Assembly (NCBI GenBank): GCA_014529385.2
Contig: CM043953.1
Coordinates: 92,804,842 to 92,868,841 of the forward strand
Direction: 5' to 3'
Length of the DNA stretch: 64,000 bases
Source of the DNA: Adiantum capillus-veneris
Lineage: Eukaryota; Streptophyta; Polypodiopsida; Polypodiales; Pteridaceae
Shown here: positions 23,920-33,711 of the stretch, piece after piece
Position numbering within the stretch: the first letter of the stretch is position 1
Layout: each line of letters opens with the position of its first letter
Made by a program: the position numbers and the translations under genes
Notes under the pieces: generated by a model
Told to the model about the DNA's origin: nothing
Databases searched by the model: none
What the model saw: only the letters and a program-made list of their open reading frames with translations

Positions 23920-24502
23920 GGAGACATCCTACGTGTAGGATGTCTCAAGGCCACTTTTGAGCACCCAAGTCATCATTCAGCCATACACACAGCCTCTACA
24001 TGTCATTTACATCTAATCCCTCAAGTTTCACTCCATTTGGACCAAGTTTGACCTGTTATGCATCACAAAACACAAAGTCAGAGCATAAAGGCAAGAAATG
24101 GTCATAGACCTATCAAAAATGATCCAAATCAAGTGAAACTTGAACCACACACTCTTCATAACAAAGCTAACTGTGAGGTCACATCTTCAAAATCATGAAA
24201 AAAGACATCCTACGCGTAGTATGTCTCCAAGCTTGAAATGATCTCCAGGTGGATTTTTTAATCTTCAAACATCTTTATCACATTCATACAAGCCCACCCA
24301 CCAAGTTTCAAGCCCAACAAATCACTTTTTGGCCTCATAGCTCCATAGATGGACTTTTTATACTCTAAAGCACCAAAAATCGTCTTCCTACCCTCAAAAC
24401 TTATCCAAATCCAAATCTAAGACCATGGTGATGATCCACAGGCTATGCCCTATCACACTGACAAGTTTCATGCAATTCTGAGCAAAAAGACATCCTACAC
24501 GT
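23920..24502. repeat. Palindromic motif array, left part
   Basis: Copies of a near-perfect 24-base palindrome (AGACATCCTACG followed by its reverse complement) lie at about 23926, 24208 and 24487. The third is cut in its centre by E4 and resumes at 34549. Spacing of the first three is about 281 bases. Between copies there is no coding sequence. Confidence 0.6.
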
Positions 24503-24703
24503 TGTCGAGAAATTTGCGGTCTTGCCAGGAAAGCACCGGGCTTATGGTTGTGAGAGTTTGTGAGAGAACTCAACAAAAACTATATGAAGGAGTTAAACCA
24601 TAGATGCCATGAAGACTAGGGTTTGGAAAGAAGTTCAACCAAAGAAGACTCACTCTTTCTCTCTTGCATTCACACACACAAAGGAAGAACGCAAAAGAGA
24701 ATG

Positions 24704-24916
24704 TCAAAACAATACGAAGATGAAAACATCAAGGCTATGGTCATAGCGTATCATGGGTAATATGAAAGGGTTAATAGATGAGTTAATGGCATTCAATCTT
24801 GGCTGACCAAATAGGCTACGAATTGTTCTTTGGAATTGTAGTTTTGTGCTTACCATAATATATATATTTTGTCTAGTGATTGGGATTAATTGTGTGTACA
24901 AATCCTCTTGGTTCAT
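24704..24916 (-). CDS. Microprotein type A in E4 3' LTR (70 aa, intact)
   Basis: Intact ORF from the ATG at 24916-24914, beginning MNQEDLYTQLIPITRQ, with VSTKLQFQR, NPFILP, SLDV and ending IFVLF. It is the same length as the E2 type A reading (11831-12043). Its start codon overlaps the stop of the type B frame as ATGA. In this LTR A is intact while B has a stop. In the other LTR the reverse holds. Function unknown. Confidence 0.65.
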   Translation of the reverse strand: MNQEDLYTQLIPITRQNIYIMVSTKLQFQRTIRSLFGQPRLNAINSSINPFILPMIRYDHSLDVFIFVLF

Positions 24917-25131
24917 AGCAAGATAACTACGCTTACGTCAAAAGAAAAGTTATAGTCTATGAGAGGTAGTATGATGGGATCCGGTGATAGAAGTATTTCA
25001 TTGAGCCTTTCTGGGCCAAAGAGAAACACTATACGTTGTTGAAAGTGTATTTTACGGCTAATCCATACGTTAATTCTAATAGATCATACAGAGTGAAAGC
25101 GATAGAAATTATCATCATGTGGGTTATTCAT
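24913..25131 (-). pseudogene. Microprotein type B in E4 3' LTR (one stop)
   Basis: Seventy-three codons aligned with the intact copy at 32941-33159. A TGA replaces CGA at about codon 17 (plus-strand CATAC here, CGTAC in the other LTR), consistent with a C-to-T change at a CpG. Downstream blocks (ISRKIHFQQR, FGPERLNEIL, SFDV) are preserved. Confidence 0.6.
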
Positions 25132-26519
25132 CTAGGATAGTATGTGAGAAATGTAGATATGAGAGAAGTGAAGAGATGAGAAGTTTCCCTCCCAAGCCCT
25201 ATTCTTGCCCGTAAGCAATAAGGATACTACGGGGAGAGATGTACTTGTAGCAAAGAGAACCTAGAGAGGATGAATTACTAAGAATGAGAGAGATAGGTTT
25301 GGTTAAGGAGATGAGATTAGAGACATATATATATGTTGGATTAGAGATGAAAATGAAAACAACAAGAAATCAAGAAAACATCAATGTAGAACACATCTTA
25401 CTTGAAACCCTTCGGCACCATTATTGATGGGAGAGAGAAGAAGAGTGGATAATTCCACTTTGATTGATACACCAAGTGCAAGACCTTCTTTGATTAGAGT
25501 TGATCTTCCAAGGTTAGCTTGTTGCAAGAATGGCTAGTCTCCCTCTGGGAGAAAGTGTAGGCTTGGGCTTATGTTAATGGCTAAGTACAATTAGGCATTA
25601 CTACTCACTCCCTCGAAAATTCCTCTCATCAATGGCTTGAATGCTTCAGTTCCTTCCAAGGAAGAAGAGGTCCCCTTTTATAGGTGAAGGGAACCCACAA
25701 GGGTTTACACAAGAAGAGAGGAGCCAGTGTGAACAGGAATTGGAAAAGTTGGAAATGAGCTGTCCCTGCATGATGTGGGCAGACTGGGGTCCAGTATTTT
25801 GATCATATCACCTCAACCGTAGCTCCAAATAAAAAAATAAAAATATGGGCAGAAACTTCAGCTCATTAGCTACGATTTTTATTTGAAAATCATTCTCCAA
25901 TTCGGATTGGAACCTTGTGTAAAAAATTCATCAAAATATGGTCCATTTATGGCAGCAAAAGTCTTCATGTGGTCTCCTTAGCCTTGACTTTCATTTAATT
26001 CCCAAGGACACCTCATGCCATATGAAAGCATGACATTTCTCCTTGACAAAGTTTTGTAACCATGCTTGCAATAATGCATTAAAATAAGTGTATCTTTGAA
26101 ATCATGCCACCTAGTGTCCCACTAGGATTTGATTCACTCCTAGTAGCTATATAAAAAGAAATATAAGAAAAGTATAAAAAATACATAGAATATATATATA
26201 TTGGAGTTTACCCTAGATATAGGATCTAGCTAGGGTGTGAGATGATAATGAAATAGTAGAAATAAAGAATCAATGCTTTTTGTCCCAAGTTAAAGAGGCG
26301 GAGCTATTGACACTTTTCCCATCACTTTTTCCATAGTATTTTTTGATGGTAAAGTAAGAATACATTACCCTTGAGATAAATAATAAGATGAGATAGAAAG
26401 CTTATTTTTATACTTACATATGCATATGTACATTATAGGAAATATAATTATGTATCTAAAAAGTTAGAAGATATCTCTTGTAGCATGTGTTCCCACTATG
26501 TACATGTCACAGCACGACA

Positions 26520-26536
26520 TCCACCCCCTCTAAACC
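26520..26536 (-). other. E4 polypurine tract
   Basis: Minus strand reads GGTTTAGAGGGGGTGGA directly before the LTR start TGTCGTGC. A closely related junction appears at 55933-55970. Confidence 0.75.
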
Positions 26537-26576
26537 TGCACATCCTCCGGTATGTGCCAATTATTTCTTTGTAAGA

Positions 26577-29462
26577 TCAGCCCTCTTGTACATCTTCCTT
26601 GCTTTCATCTTCACTGGATGATTCCAGAGCTTCATTTTCACTTTGATCTTCACCTGTGTTTTGCTCTTCTTCCTCATCAGCATTTTCTGGATCATTGTCT
26701 CCTCTTCTCTTAAACATTTTGATCCTTTTTCCTGCAATGGGAATCTTTGCTTCTGTGCCATCTAGTTCAGACAAGCTGTAAGTAGCATTTTCATGCACAT
26801 GTTTTACAACATATGGTCCAAACCATCTTTTTGAAAACTTACGCATGACTGTGTGTTGGTTATCAAGGCTACTATCATACACTAAAACCCAGTCACCTTT
26901 GTCAATTGCTTTGCTCCTGAGCCGATGTCGCTTATCAAAGTAGTCCTTGTTTTTCAATCTTGCATTTTTGAGTCGTTCTTTTGCAGCCTCAATGTCTCCA
27001 GGTCTTCTCTCTAGTTGCCTTATGCGCAATGCAAGGAGATCTTCCCTACTAAGCTCCTCTTGCCAAGGTAGTACATTCCATGTGGGAATTGTATCCTCAA
27101 TCGGCATCACTGGCTTTTGACCATGCATTAGCTCCGCAGGCATGAAGCCGGTTATTGAGCTATGTGTTGTACGATCAGTCCATAAAGCGTATGGTAACAG
27201 TTTTGGCCACTCACCAACTCTTCCTTCGCAAGCCTTGGCCAAAGCTTTGATGATAGGAGGGTGCCCTCTTTCACTCTTTCCATTGCCTTCATGGTTGTAA
27301 GCTGTAGTAAGAGAAAACTTGATTCCTAATCTAGAAAAGAACTCCCTTGCTTCTTCGGCATCCAGTTCACCTCTGTCTGCAGTGATCTTTCCCACACAAC
27401 CATAACGGCAAATCACCTCATCAAGAAGGAATTTGCACACAGCTTCTGTGGTTTTAGCTCTTAATGCTCTTCCTTCAACCTGATTAGTTAGGTCCTCTCG
27501 TGCAAGAACCAAGTACCTCATCTGCCAGAGTCCTAAAGGCATCGTGACTAGATCCACAACCCATTTATAGTGCATGGCTAGTGGATATGTAGGGTGCAAT
27601 CCATCACGATGTCGAACATTTGAATACATTTGACAAGTTACACATGACTCTACAAACTGAGATACATCTTTATACATACCCTTCCACCAGTATTTTTCTT
27701 TCAACTTGGAGAAGCTTGCCCACACACCCCTGTGTCCAGCCCATAGACTCTCATGAAACTCTTGCATGAGCTTTACTTGAGTCTTTTTTTTACATATAAC
27801 CCTTTGTGGTGTAGCACCCTTTTGTTTAGGATGCTTCCACAAGTAACCATCCCTCAAAAAGTAACCATATGCTTTCCTGCGTATCCTCTTGAATTCATGT
27901 TCAGACCAATCATCTTGTTTTGTTAGAGTACTCAAGTAGCTTCCAATAAGAAGCCAATCACCTTCATAAAGATCTTTCAAGAACAATTCAAGTGGATTAG
28001 TCATGTTGACATTGTTACCTTTGACATGAGAGATAGAATAGAATTTTGTGCCTACATCATCTCCCTCATCAATCATTTGTGACTCATCTTCATACCTTGC
28101 CCTTGATAGCATATCTGCCACTGTATTGTCTTTACCTGCAATGTGCTTAAACTCGGGATTTAAGGACTTAATGTAGGCAATCCACCGCAACATAGCAATG
28201 TCTGGTGTTGAGCAGCTTGTAATCATCCCAAGAAGTGGTAGACAATCTGTTTCTACAACCACACATGCACCAATTAGGTACTCTTTTCCACTTTTCAAGG
28301 CTGTAACCATACCCCATAACTCTCTCTTTATCTGTGGATAGTTTCTTTGGCGAGCACTTAGTACCTTTGCTCCAAATCTTACCACATACCTGTGTCCTTC
28401 TTTGTCATCTTGCCCTATTGCCCATCCAATCCCTGTAGGACTGGTATCTACTGTCACAATCACTGGCCTTTGACACTCATAGTCTACCTTTCTCAAAGTC
28501 GTTGCTGACTGGAGTAACTCCTTTAGCTTTTTCATGGATTTTACATGTGCTTCTGTCCATTTAAACTTTTGATTCTTTCTAAGCAACTGATAAAGAGGAT
28601 CAGCTACATGTGCATAATGTGGAATCCAAATAACATAGAAGACACATGCTCCCAAAAACCTTCTAACCTCAGTGATGCTAGTGCATGTTTCTTTCATTCT
28701 TTGGATGGCATCTACCTTTGATGGACAAGGTTTCCTACCATATGGCCCGCACATGTGCCCCACAATGAGCACTTCATTGACACCAAACATAGACTTTTTC
28801 CCTGACAATGTAAGATTCACTTCTTCCAACCTAGACAAAATTTTATCACAATCATTTATGTGATTTACCACAAACCTACGACATCCCTTGAGATCCAAAG
28901 CTTCATCTTTGTCACTTTCTTCACATCCTTTGATAGGCAAATCATCAATGAAAGGCATTGTGATTTGAGGAATAAAATCACGTAAGACCTTATTCATCCC
29001 ATTCATCATATGTGCAACCGAGTTGGTTGCTCCCTGTGGCAAGGTACACATCCTTACCAAACCCAAAGGTGTCCTCATGGTTGTCAAGTCTCTGCTTTCG
29101 ATTGCAAGCTGAAATTGATCATACCCTGAGTAGAGATCCCCCATTGAGTAGATTGCTCTCCCTGCAAACGCCTCTACAAATTCATCCACAATTGGACCTG
29201 TACCTACATTTCTAATTGTCACCTTGTTCACTGGTTGCATATCTTGGATGAAGCGTAGAGAACCATTCTTCTTTGGAACTGTGAACCACCTGTTTGAGTA
29301 TGGAGCACAAGAAGGCTCCAAGATTCCCATTTTGATTTTCTCATTCAGTAGCTCTACTAACTTTGGCAAATGAGCCTTTGGAACCGGAATAGGCCGCAGA
29401 TTCCAAGGCACATGAGGTATTGTGAAAATTACCATAGGAGCTACAATATAAGGATCAACACA
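26577..29462 (-). CDS. E4 reverse transcriptase, RNase H and integrase
   Basis: Open for about 960 codons after an in-frame TGA at 29463-29465. From the N-terminus it has an RT with FTVPKKNGSLRFIQD, DLYSGYDQFQLAIE and LPQGATNS. The catalytic box is MPFIDDLPIKG, where most plant Ty3 elements have a YVDD/YIDD type. RNase H follows (VIVTVDTSPTGIGWAIGQ, ADMLSRARYEDE). Integrase has an HHCC finger (ESCVTCQMY) and a core with VDLVTM, TADRGELDAEEA and EGNGKSERGH, so all three acidic residues are visible. The C-terminus has WFGPYVVKH and an acidic tail. This RT type resembles the fungal-like Ty3 group as I remember it, and is distinct from E2's Tat-type pol. Confidence 0.88.
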   Translation of the reverse strand, partial: CVDPYIVAPMVIFTIPHVPWNLRPIPVPKAHLPKLVELLNEKIKMGILEPSCAPYSNRWFTVPKKNGSLRFIQDMQPVNKVTIRNVGTGPIVDEFVEAFAGRAIYSMGDLYSGYDQFQLAIESRDLTTMRTPLGLVRMCTLPQGATNSVAHMMNGMNKVLRDFIPQITMPFIDDLPIKGCEESDKDEALDLKGCRRFVVNHINDCDKILSRLEEVNLTLSGKKSMFGVNEVLIVGHMCGPYGRKPCPSKVDAIQRMKETCTSITEVRRFLGACVFYVIWIPHYAHVADPLYQLLRKNQKFKWTEAHVKSMKKLKELLQSATTLRKVDYECQRPVIVTVDTSPTGIGWAIGQDDKEGHRYVVRFGAKVLSARQRNYPQIKRELWGMVTALKSGKEYLIGACVVVETDCLPLLGMITSCSTPDIAMLRWIAYIKSLNPEFKHIAGKDNTVADMLSRARYEDESQMIDEGDDVGTKFYSISHVKGNNVNMTNPLELFLKDLYEGDWLLIGSYLSTLTKQDDWSEHEFKRIRRKAYGYFLRDGYLWKHPKQKGATPQRVICKKKTQVKLMQEFHESLWAGHRGVWASFSKLKEKYWWKGMYKDVSQFVESCVTCQMYSNVRHRDGLHPTYPLAMHYKWVVDLVTMPLGLWQMRYLVLAREDLTNQVEGRALRAKTTEAVCKFLLDEVICRYGCVGKITADRGELDAEEAREFFSRLGIKFSLTTAYNHEGNGKSERGHPPIIKALAKACEGRVGEWPKLLPYALWTDRTTHSSITGFMPAELMHGQKPVMPIEDTIPTWNVLPWQEELSREDLLALRIRQLERRPGDIEAAKERLKNARLKNKDYFDKRHRLRSKAIDKGDWVLVYDSSLDNQHTVMRKFSKRWFGPYVVKHVHENATYSLSELDGTEAKIPIAGKRIKMFKRRGDNDPENADEEEEQNTGEDQSENEALESSSEDESKEDVQEG

Positions 29463-30110
29463 TCATATCTCATGTGGCTCAAATGCAAAAGCCTTACCAT
29501 GCTTTGAAAGCATTTCTTTGAAGCACTTTGTCTCCTCCTGTGTTGAAACTCCTTGCAACCAATCTGTAACTCTTGAAAAGACTCCTTTGTGAAGGTATGC
29601 CCGATCTTTTTAGGATTCCGCAAACTTGGTTGTAAAGAAGCCTGTTCAATCTTTTCCCTGTTGTTGGGTGGTAAGGGTGAAGCTACTAGTTTCACCTTCT
29701 TTGCTACACTCTTGTATTTAGTTTCAACATGGACTTCTGGGCCTACTGTTTGGCTTTCTTTAAAGGCTTCTATTACTTGATACATTTCCATAGAGCAAAC
29801 TTCCACAACTTCATTTTCAAGATGCAAACTAGACCTCATTATAGCATCAAGCTCACCCATAGTATCTACAAAAGAAACTTGTTCACACAAACCCAAAACA
29901 TTTTCAGTAGGCTTTAGCAACCCACTCTTTTTCATGCCTATTTGTACATTATGCACATATTGCCTCTCATATCTCTTCAAATCTTCAAGTTTTGTAAAAC
30001 ATACTGATCCATTCCTTGTTACCAAGGAGCTCATCGAGAAAGTTTCACCTATTTTTGGATCAGGCGAGACCCTTTTTCTTTCTGTACCATTGCAATCCCG
30101 CTTTACAATG
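29441..30110 (-). pseudogene. E4 protease-RT linker, out of frame
   Basis: The frame before the RT can be read as SPDPKIGETFSMSSLVTRNG to about 29510, then the homology-like reading moves to another frame (KHGKAFAFEPHEI) that reaches the TGA at 29463. Another shift near 30110 separates it from the protease frame. The segment contains no recognised catalytic motif. Either indels or unusual recoding could account for the shifts; indels are more likely. Confidence 0.55.
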
Positions 30111-31011
30111 GTACTTGGCCAAAACCCATCATTTCTCTATGATCATGAAACTCTTTGCTTACCTTTGGTAGAGGATGTTCTCTGAGGTTGTCACAATTTC
30201 TTTCATGGTTTACACAGACTGTGAGAAATTGGACAGCTCGTTTACCATCTTTGCTACGTATTCTAGCATATGCTGAACCATCGTCCATAACCTTTGTTTC
30301 CATTCGAACTCCCACAATGTAGGGTTGTCCAAGGATGAGATGATATGAAGATGTATCCTGTACAAAGAAGTTTTGGTCAATCTTTACATCACCTATTGTC
30401 ACCTTCACACCTGGACATGCTGCATACAATTCACCGGATGAATTGTTTGCCACTTTTACCATCCAACCATGATCTGTGTCCATTGGCCATTTGCACTTGT
30501 TGTAGAGACTCTTTGACATTATGTTTATTTCTGAACCATGGTCAATCAAGGCAACAAATGGCTCTTCAAGATCACCTACCTTGACCAAAGTTTCTGTAGT
30601 AGCCCTTGCCCAATGACTTCGTGAATAGTAACTCCTAGGAATATCTTCAACTTCTTCATCATCATTTGAGAAATACACTTGCTTCACTCTCCCACTAGAT
30701 TGGTAGCATCCTACCACAGCTCCATCATTCTCCTTATTTTGCAATTGCATCCCTTGTGTCTTTGAGGTTTCCTCTTCAACTTGTGGACGAGAAACTTCAG
30801 CAAGGGTTTGCCTCTTCCTCTTGATGATGTCAATGATCTCCTCATGGAATTCACGCTTTGCAATGCCAAGAACTTCTCCCAGAGTAAACTCAATCTTGCT
30901 ATTCAAGATCCTTTCCTCCAAGACTTTCTTTAAATCTGTAGCAACCTCAATATCAGATTGTAGTTTATAAGTTGGGCCTTTTGTCTTACCTTTCGTTGGC
31001 TCTTTCTTCTT
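30103..31011 (-). CDS. E4 aspartic protease region
   Basis: In frame with gag after a TGA at 31012-31014 and closed by TAA at 30103. The retropepsin core is ALIDHGSEINIMSKSLY, with DHG instead of the usual DSG or DTG, followed by a flap-like VKVANNSS and the conserved end YHLILGQPYIVGVRME. It would process the gag-pol polyprotein. The upstream part is charged and helical (EEIIDIIKRKRQTLAE). Confidence 0.75.
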   Translation of the reverse strand, partial: KKKEPTKGKTKGPTYKLQSDIEVATDLKKVLEERILNSKIEFTLGEVLGIAKREFHEEIIDIIKRKRQTLAEVSRPQVEEETSKTQGMQLQNKENDGAVVGCYQSSGRVKQVYFSNDDEEVEDIPRSYYSRSHWARATTETLVKVGDLEEPFVALIDHGSEINIMSKSLYNKCKWPMDTDHGWMVKVANNSSGELYAACPGVKVTIGDVKIDQNFFVQDTSSYHLILGQPYIVGVRMETKVMDDGSAYARIRSKDGKRAVQFLTVCVNHERNCDNLREHPLPKVSKEFHDHREMMGFGQVPL

Positions 31012-32478
31012 TCATGTTGTAGACTCCTCCATGAGTACTTCAGGTGGAGATGCTCCTTGTGTTGAGGGTGTTTGAGAAGGCATTGAGTCGCTTCTTCCCC
31101 CACTTCTAGAAGCTCTTTTTGATGGTCCTTCATCAGCATTCTCACGTCTGTGCTTCTCTTCTACAATTGCCTCATTTTGTTGGCATTTTGTAATGTATGC
31201 ATGCACTGACAATGAGTCCACTGGATCATTCCATCCTGTTTCTAGACGTATGCAATCACCTGCTTCATGTAGAATCTCTTTTGTAAGCTTTCCCTTTTTA
31301 GCTAATTGCATGACATTTGGCCAAATTTGACCATGATGGTCACTCACTTCTTCATCACAAAAATGTTCAATTTTCACTCCATAAGTAGCTGCCTCAACTG
31401 AAGAGGTGGCATGCTTGGTTGCCATATCTTCAACTAAGGTTTGCATTCCCCCCTTCCCAAAGTTAGTTCTCAAGGGTAGACATGTCTCTCTTAAGTGGAT
31501 TTTACCATCCTTAAAAAAGACAACATCTTTTGACAAAGCATCACTAAAATCATCACAATCCCTTCTTACATGGTCTGTACTATCACACCAAATACATCTA
31601 TTAACAAACCCTTCTTTGGGCTGTTGTCTTTGCCTAGGAAGTGGCCCTGATGGTTGGCCTTTTTCTTCAAGCTTTGCAAACTTCACCTTCAAGTCACGCA
31701 TTCCCTTCACAAGCTCATCTAGCATGGACTCATCAAACTTAGGAGCGATAAAAGTAGGCTTTACCATTTTGTCAGAAGTTGAGGTGGAAGGACTTGTAGT
31801 GTTTACTACCATCTTGTCCCTTCTTCTTTGTCGTTTGGCAAGCAGTGAGACAGCACCTTCAACCTCATTCCAGTCGGTCTTTAGTCCTTGCTCAGCATCT
31901 TTATCTTCAAGAAGAAGCTCCAAATTTTCTTGAAACTCTTTACCTGCAGCTTGTAAGAAAAGATCTGTCTTCTCTGCATCTAGTGTGGCCCTTTCTTTCC
32001 TAGTGAGTTGTGCATAGCGCCGCTCAAATTCCCTAAGTAGCTCTGTTATTGATAGTCCTTGCTTTGGCTTGACTACCCATTCTAAGAATGTCCTTTTGGT
32101 CACTCTCTCAGAGTCCTCCATGAAATATTCCTCCTTTACAGCTGCTTTGAGTTCTTCCCAATTTCTCCCATGCCCATCTTTAATTTCCATAGCATGCTCC
32201 CTAATTTCTGGAGAAACAACTAGCTCAAAGCTTTGAATCATCTCACCTTCTGACACGCGATGCAGCTCCATCTCCTTCACATACTCACGTAAGTACTTAG
32301 TTACATCTTTGCCATTGAACTGATCCATTCTATTGACGACCGCTTGTATGGCCTTCGTTGCTGAAATCTCCCTTCTTTCAGTAGCATGTTGTTGTTGCAT
32401 GAACATTGCAAATGCTTGAAACATTTGCATTGTTGCTGGGTCAAAATGCATACCCTGTTGCTCAACATGATCACCCAT
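31012..32478 (-). CDS. E4 Gag (488 aa)
   Basis: ATG at 32478-32476, soon after the primer site. The N-terminus is helical and methionine/glutamine-rich (FQAFAMFMQQQHATERRE). The central capsid-like part includes FNGKDVTKYLREYVKEME and LREFERRYAQLTRKERATLD, and a basic RQRRRDK stretch follows. A CCHC-like segment (CIWCDSTDHVRRDC) lies near residue 300. The frame ends at TGA 31012, but coding continues in frame beyond it, so gag and protease were probably one reading or are joined by readthrough. Confidence 0.82.
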   Translation of the reverse strand: MGDHVEQQGMHFDPATMQMFQAFAMFMQQQHATERREISATKAIQAVVNRMDQFNGKDVTKYLREYVKEMELHRVSEGEMIQSFELVVSPEIREHAMEIKDGHGRNWEELKAAVKEEYFMEDSERVTKRTFLEWVVKPKQGLSITELLREFERRYAQLTRKERATLDAEKTDLFLQAAGKEFQENLELLLEDKDAEQGLKTDWNEVEGAVSLLAKRQRRRDKMVVNTTSPSTSTSDKMVKPTFIAPKFDESMLDELVKGMRDLKVKFAKLEEKGQPSGPLPRQRQQPKEGFVNRCIWCDSTDHVRRDCDDFSDALSKDVVFFKDGKIHLRETCLPLRTNFGKGGMQTLVEDMATKHATSSVEAATYGVKIEHFCDEEVSDHHGQIWPNVMQLAKKGKLTKEILHEAGDCIRLETGWNDPVDSLSVHAYITKCQQNEAIVEEKHRRENADEGPSKRASRSGGRSDSMPSQTPSTQGASPPEVLMEESTT

Positions 32479-32499
32479 GGTTACCCACAAACTCTCACC

Positions 32500-32531
32500 C
32501 TAGCAGATTCGCGTCGGGTTCACCAAAAATA
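32500..32531 (-). other. Primer-binding site of E4
   Basis: Minus strand after the LTR reads TATTTTTGGTGAACCCGACG, with TGG a few bases inside the LTR end. It differs from the primer site shared by E1, E2 and E5. The tRNA is not assigned. Confidence 0.6.
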
Positions 32532-32732
32532 TGTCGAGAAATTTGCGGTCTTGCCAGGAAAGCACCGGGCTTATGGTTGTGAGAGTTTGTGAGAGAACTC
32601 AACAAAAACTATATGAAGGAGTTAAACCATAGATGCCATGAAGACTAGGGTTTGGAAAGAAGTTCAACCAAAGAAGACTCACTCTTTCTCTCTTGCATTC
32701 ACACACACAAAGGAAGAACGCAAAAGAGAATG

Positions 32733-32944
32733 TCAAAACAATACGAAGATGAAAACATCAAGGCTATGGTCATAGCGTATCATGGGTAATATGAAAGGGT
32801 TAAAGATGAGTTAATGGCATTCAATCTTGGCTGACCAAATAGGCTACGAATTGTTCTTTGGAATTGTAGTTTTGTGCTTACCATAATATATATATTTTGT
32901 CTAGTGATTGGGATTAATTGTGTGTACAAATCCTCTTGGTTCAT
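32733..32944 (-). pseudogene. Microprotein type A in E4 5' LTR (frameshifted)
   Basis: Same as the intact ORF at 24704-24916, except that one base is missing in the run TTAAAGATGAG (TTAATAGATGAG in the other LTR), which shifts the frame in the C-terminal half. Confidence 0.6.
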
Positions 32945-33159
32945 AGCAAGATAACTACACTTACGTCAAAAGAAAAGTTATAGTCTATGAGAGGTAGTAT
33001 GATGGGATCCGGTGATAGAAGTATTTCATTGAGCCTTTCTGGGCCAAAGAGAAACACTATACGTTGTTGAAAGTGTATTTTACGGCTAATCCATACGTTA
33101 ATTATAATAGATCGTACAGAGTGAAAGCGATAGAAATTATCATCATGTGGGTTATTCAT
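32941..33159 (-). CDS. Microprotein type B in E4 5' LTR (72 aa, intact)
   Basis: ATG at 33159-33157, beginning MNNPHDDNFYRFH, with INVWISRKIHFQQR, FLFGPERLNEIL, SPDPIILPLI and SFDV. Its TGA overlaps the ATG of the following type A frame (ATGA, plus-strand TCAT 32941-32944), an arrangement suited to termination-reinitiation. It lies downstream of the LTR TATA box. Function unknown. Confidence 0.72.
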   Translation of the reverse strand: MNNPHDDNFYRFHSVRSIIINVWISRKIHFQQRIVFLFGPERLNEILLSPDPIILPLIDYNFSFDVSVVILL

Positions 33160-33701
33160 CTAGGATAGTATGTGAGAAATGTAGATATGAGAGAAGTGAA
33201 GAGATGAGAAGTTTCCCTCCCAAGCCCTATTCTTGCCCGTAAGCAATAAGGATACTGCGGGGAGAGATGTACTTGTAGCAAAGAGAACCTAGAGAGGATG
33301 AATTACTAAGAATGAGAGAGATAGGTTTGGTTAAGGAGATGAGATTAGATACATATATATATGTTGGATTAGAGATGAAAATGAAAACAACAAGAAATCA
33401 AGAAAACATCAATGTAGAACACATCTTACTTGAAATCCTTCGGCACCATTATTGATGGGAGAGAGAAGAAGAGTGGATAATTCCACTTTGGTTGATACAC
33501 CAAGTGCAAGACCTTCTTTGATTAGAGTTGATCTTCCAAGGTTAGCTTGTTGCAAGAATGGCTAGTCTCCCTCTAGGAGAAAGTGTAGGCTTGGGCTTAT
33601 GTTAATGGCTAAGTACAATTAGGCATTACTACTCACTCCCTCGAAAATTCCTCTCATCAATGGCTTGAATGCTTCAGTTCCTTCCAAGGAAGAAGAGGTC
33701 C

Positions 33702-33711
33702 CCTTTTATAG
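33702..33711 (-). promoter_or_regulatory. Probable TATA box of E4
   Basis: CTATAAAAGGGG on the minus strand, the best TATA match in the LTR, about 540 bases upstream of the type B start codon. Confidence 0.5.

Larger units (their letters stand above)
24503..26519 (-). repeat. E4 3' LTR
   Basis: Same length as its partner at 32532-34548, with only scattered differences visible. It contains copies of the microprotein A and B ORFs, annotated separately. The remainder holds no gene. Confidence 0.93.

Noticed and set aside
23920-24502. CRISPR-like array
   Set aside because: A plant nuclear window; the repeats are few, palindromic and about 280 bases apart, with no cas genes.
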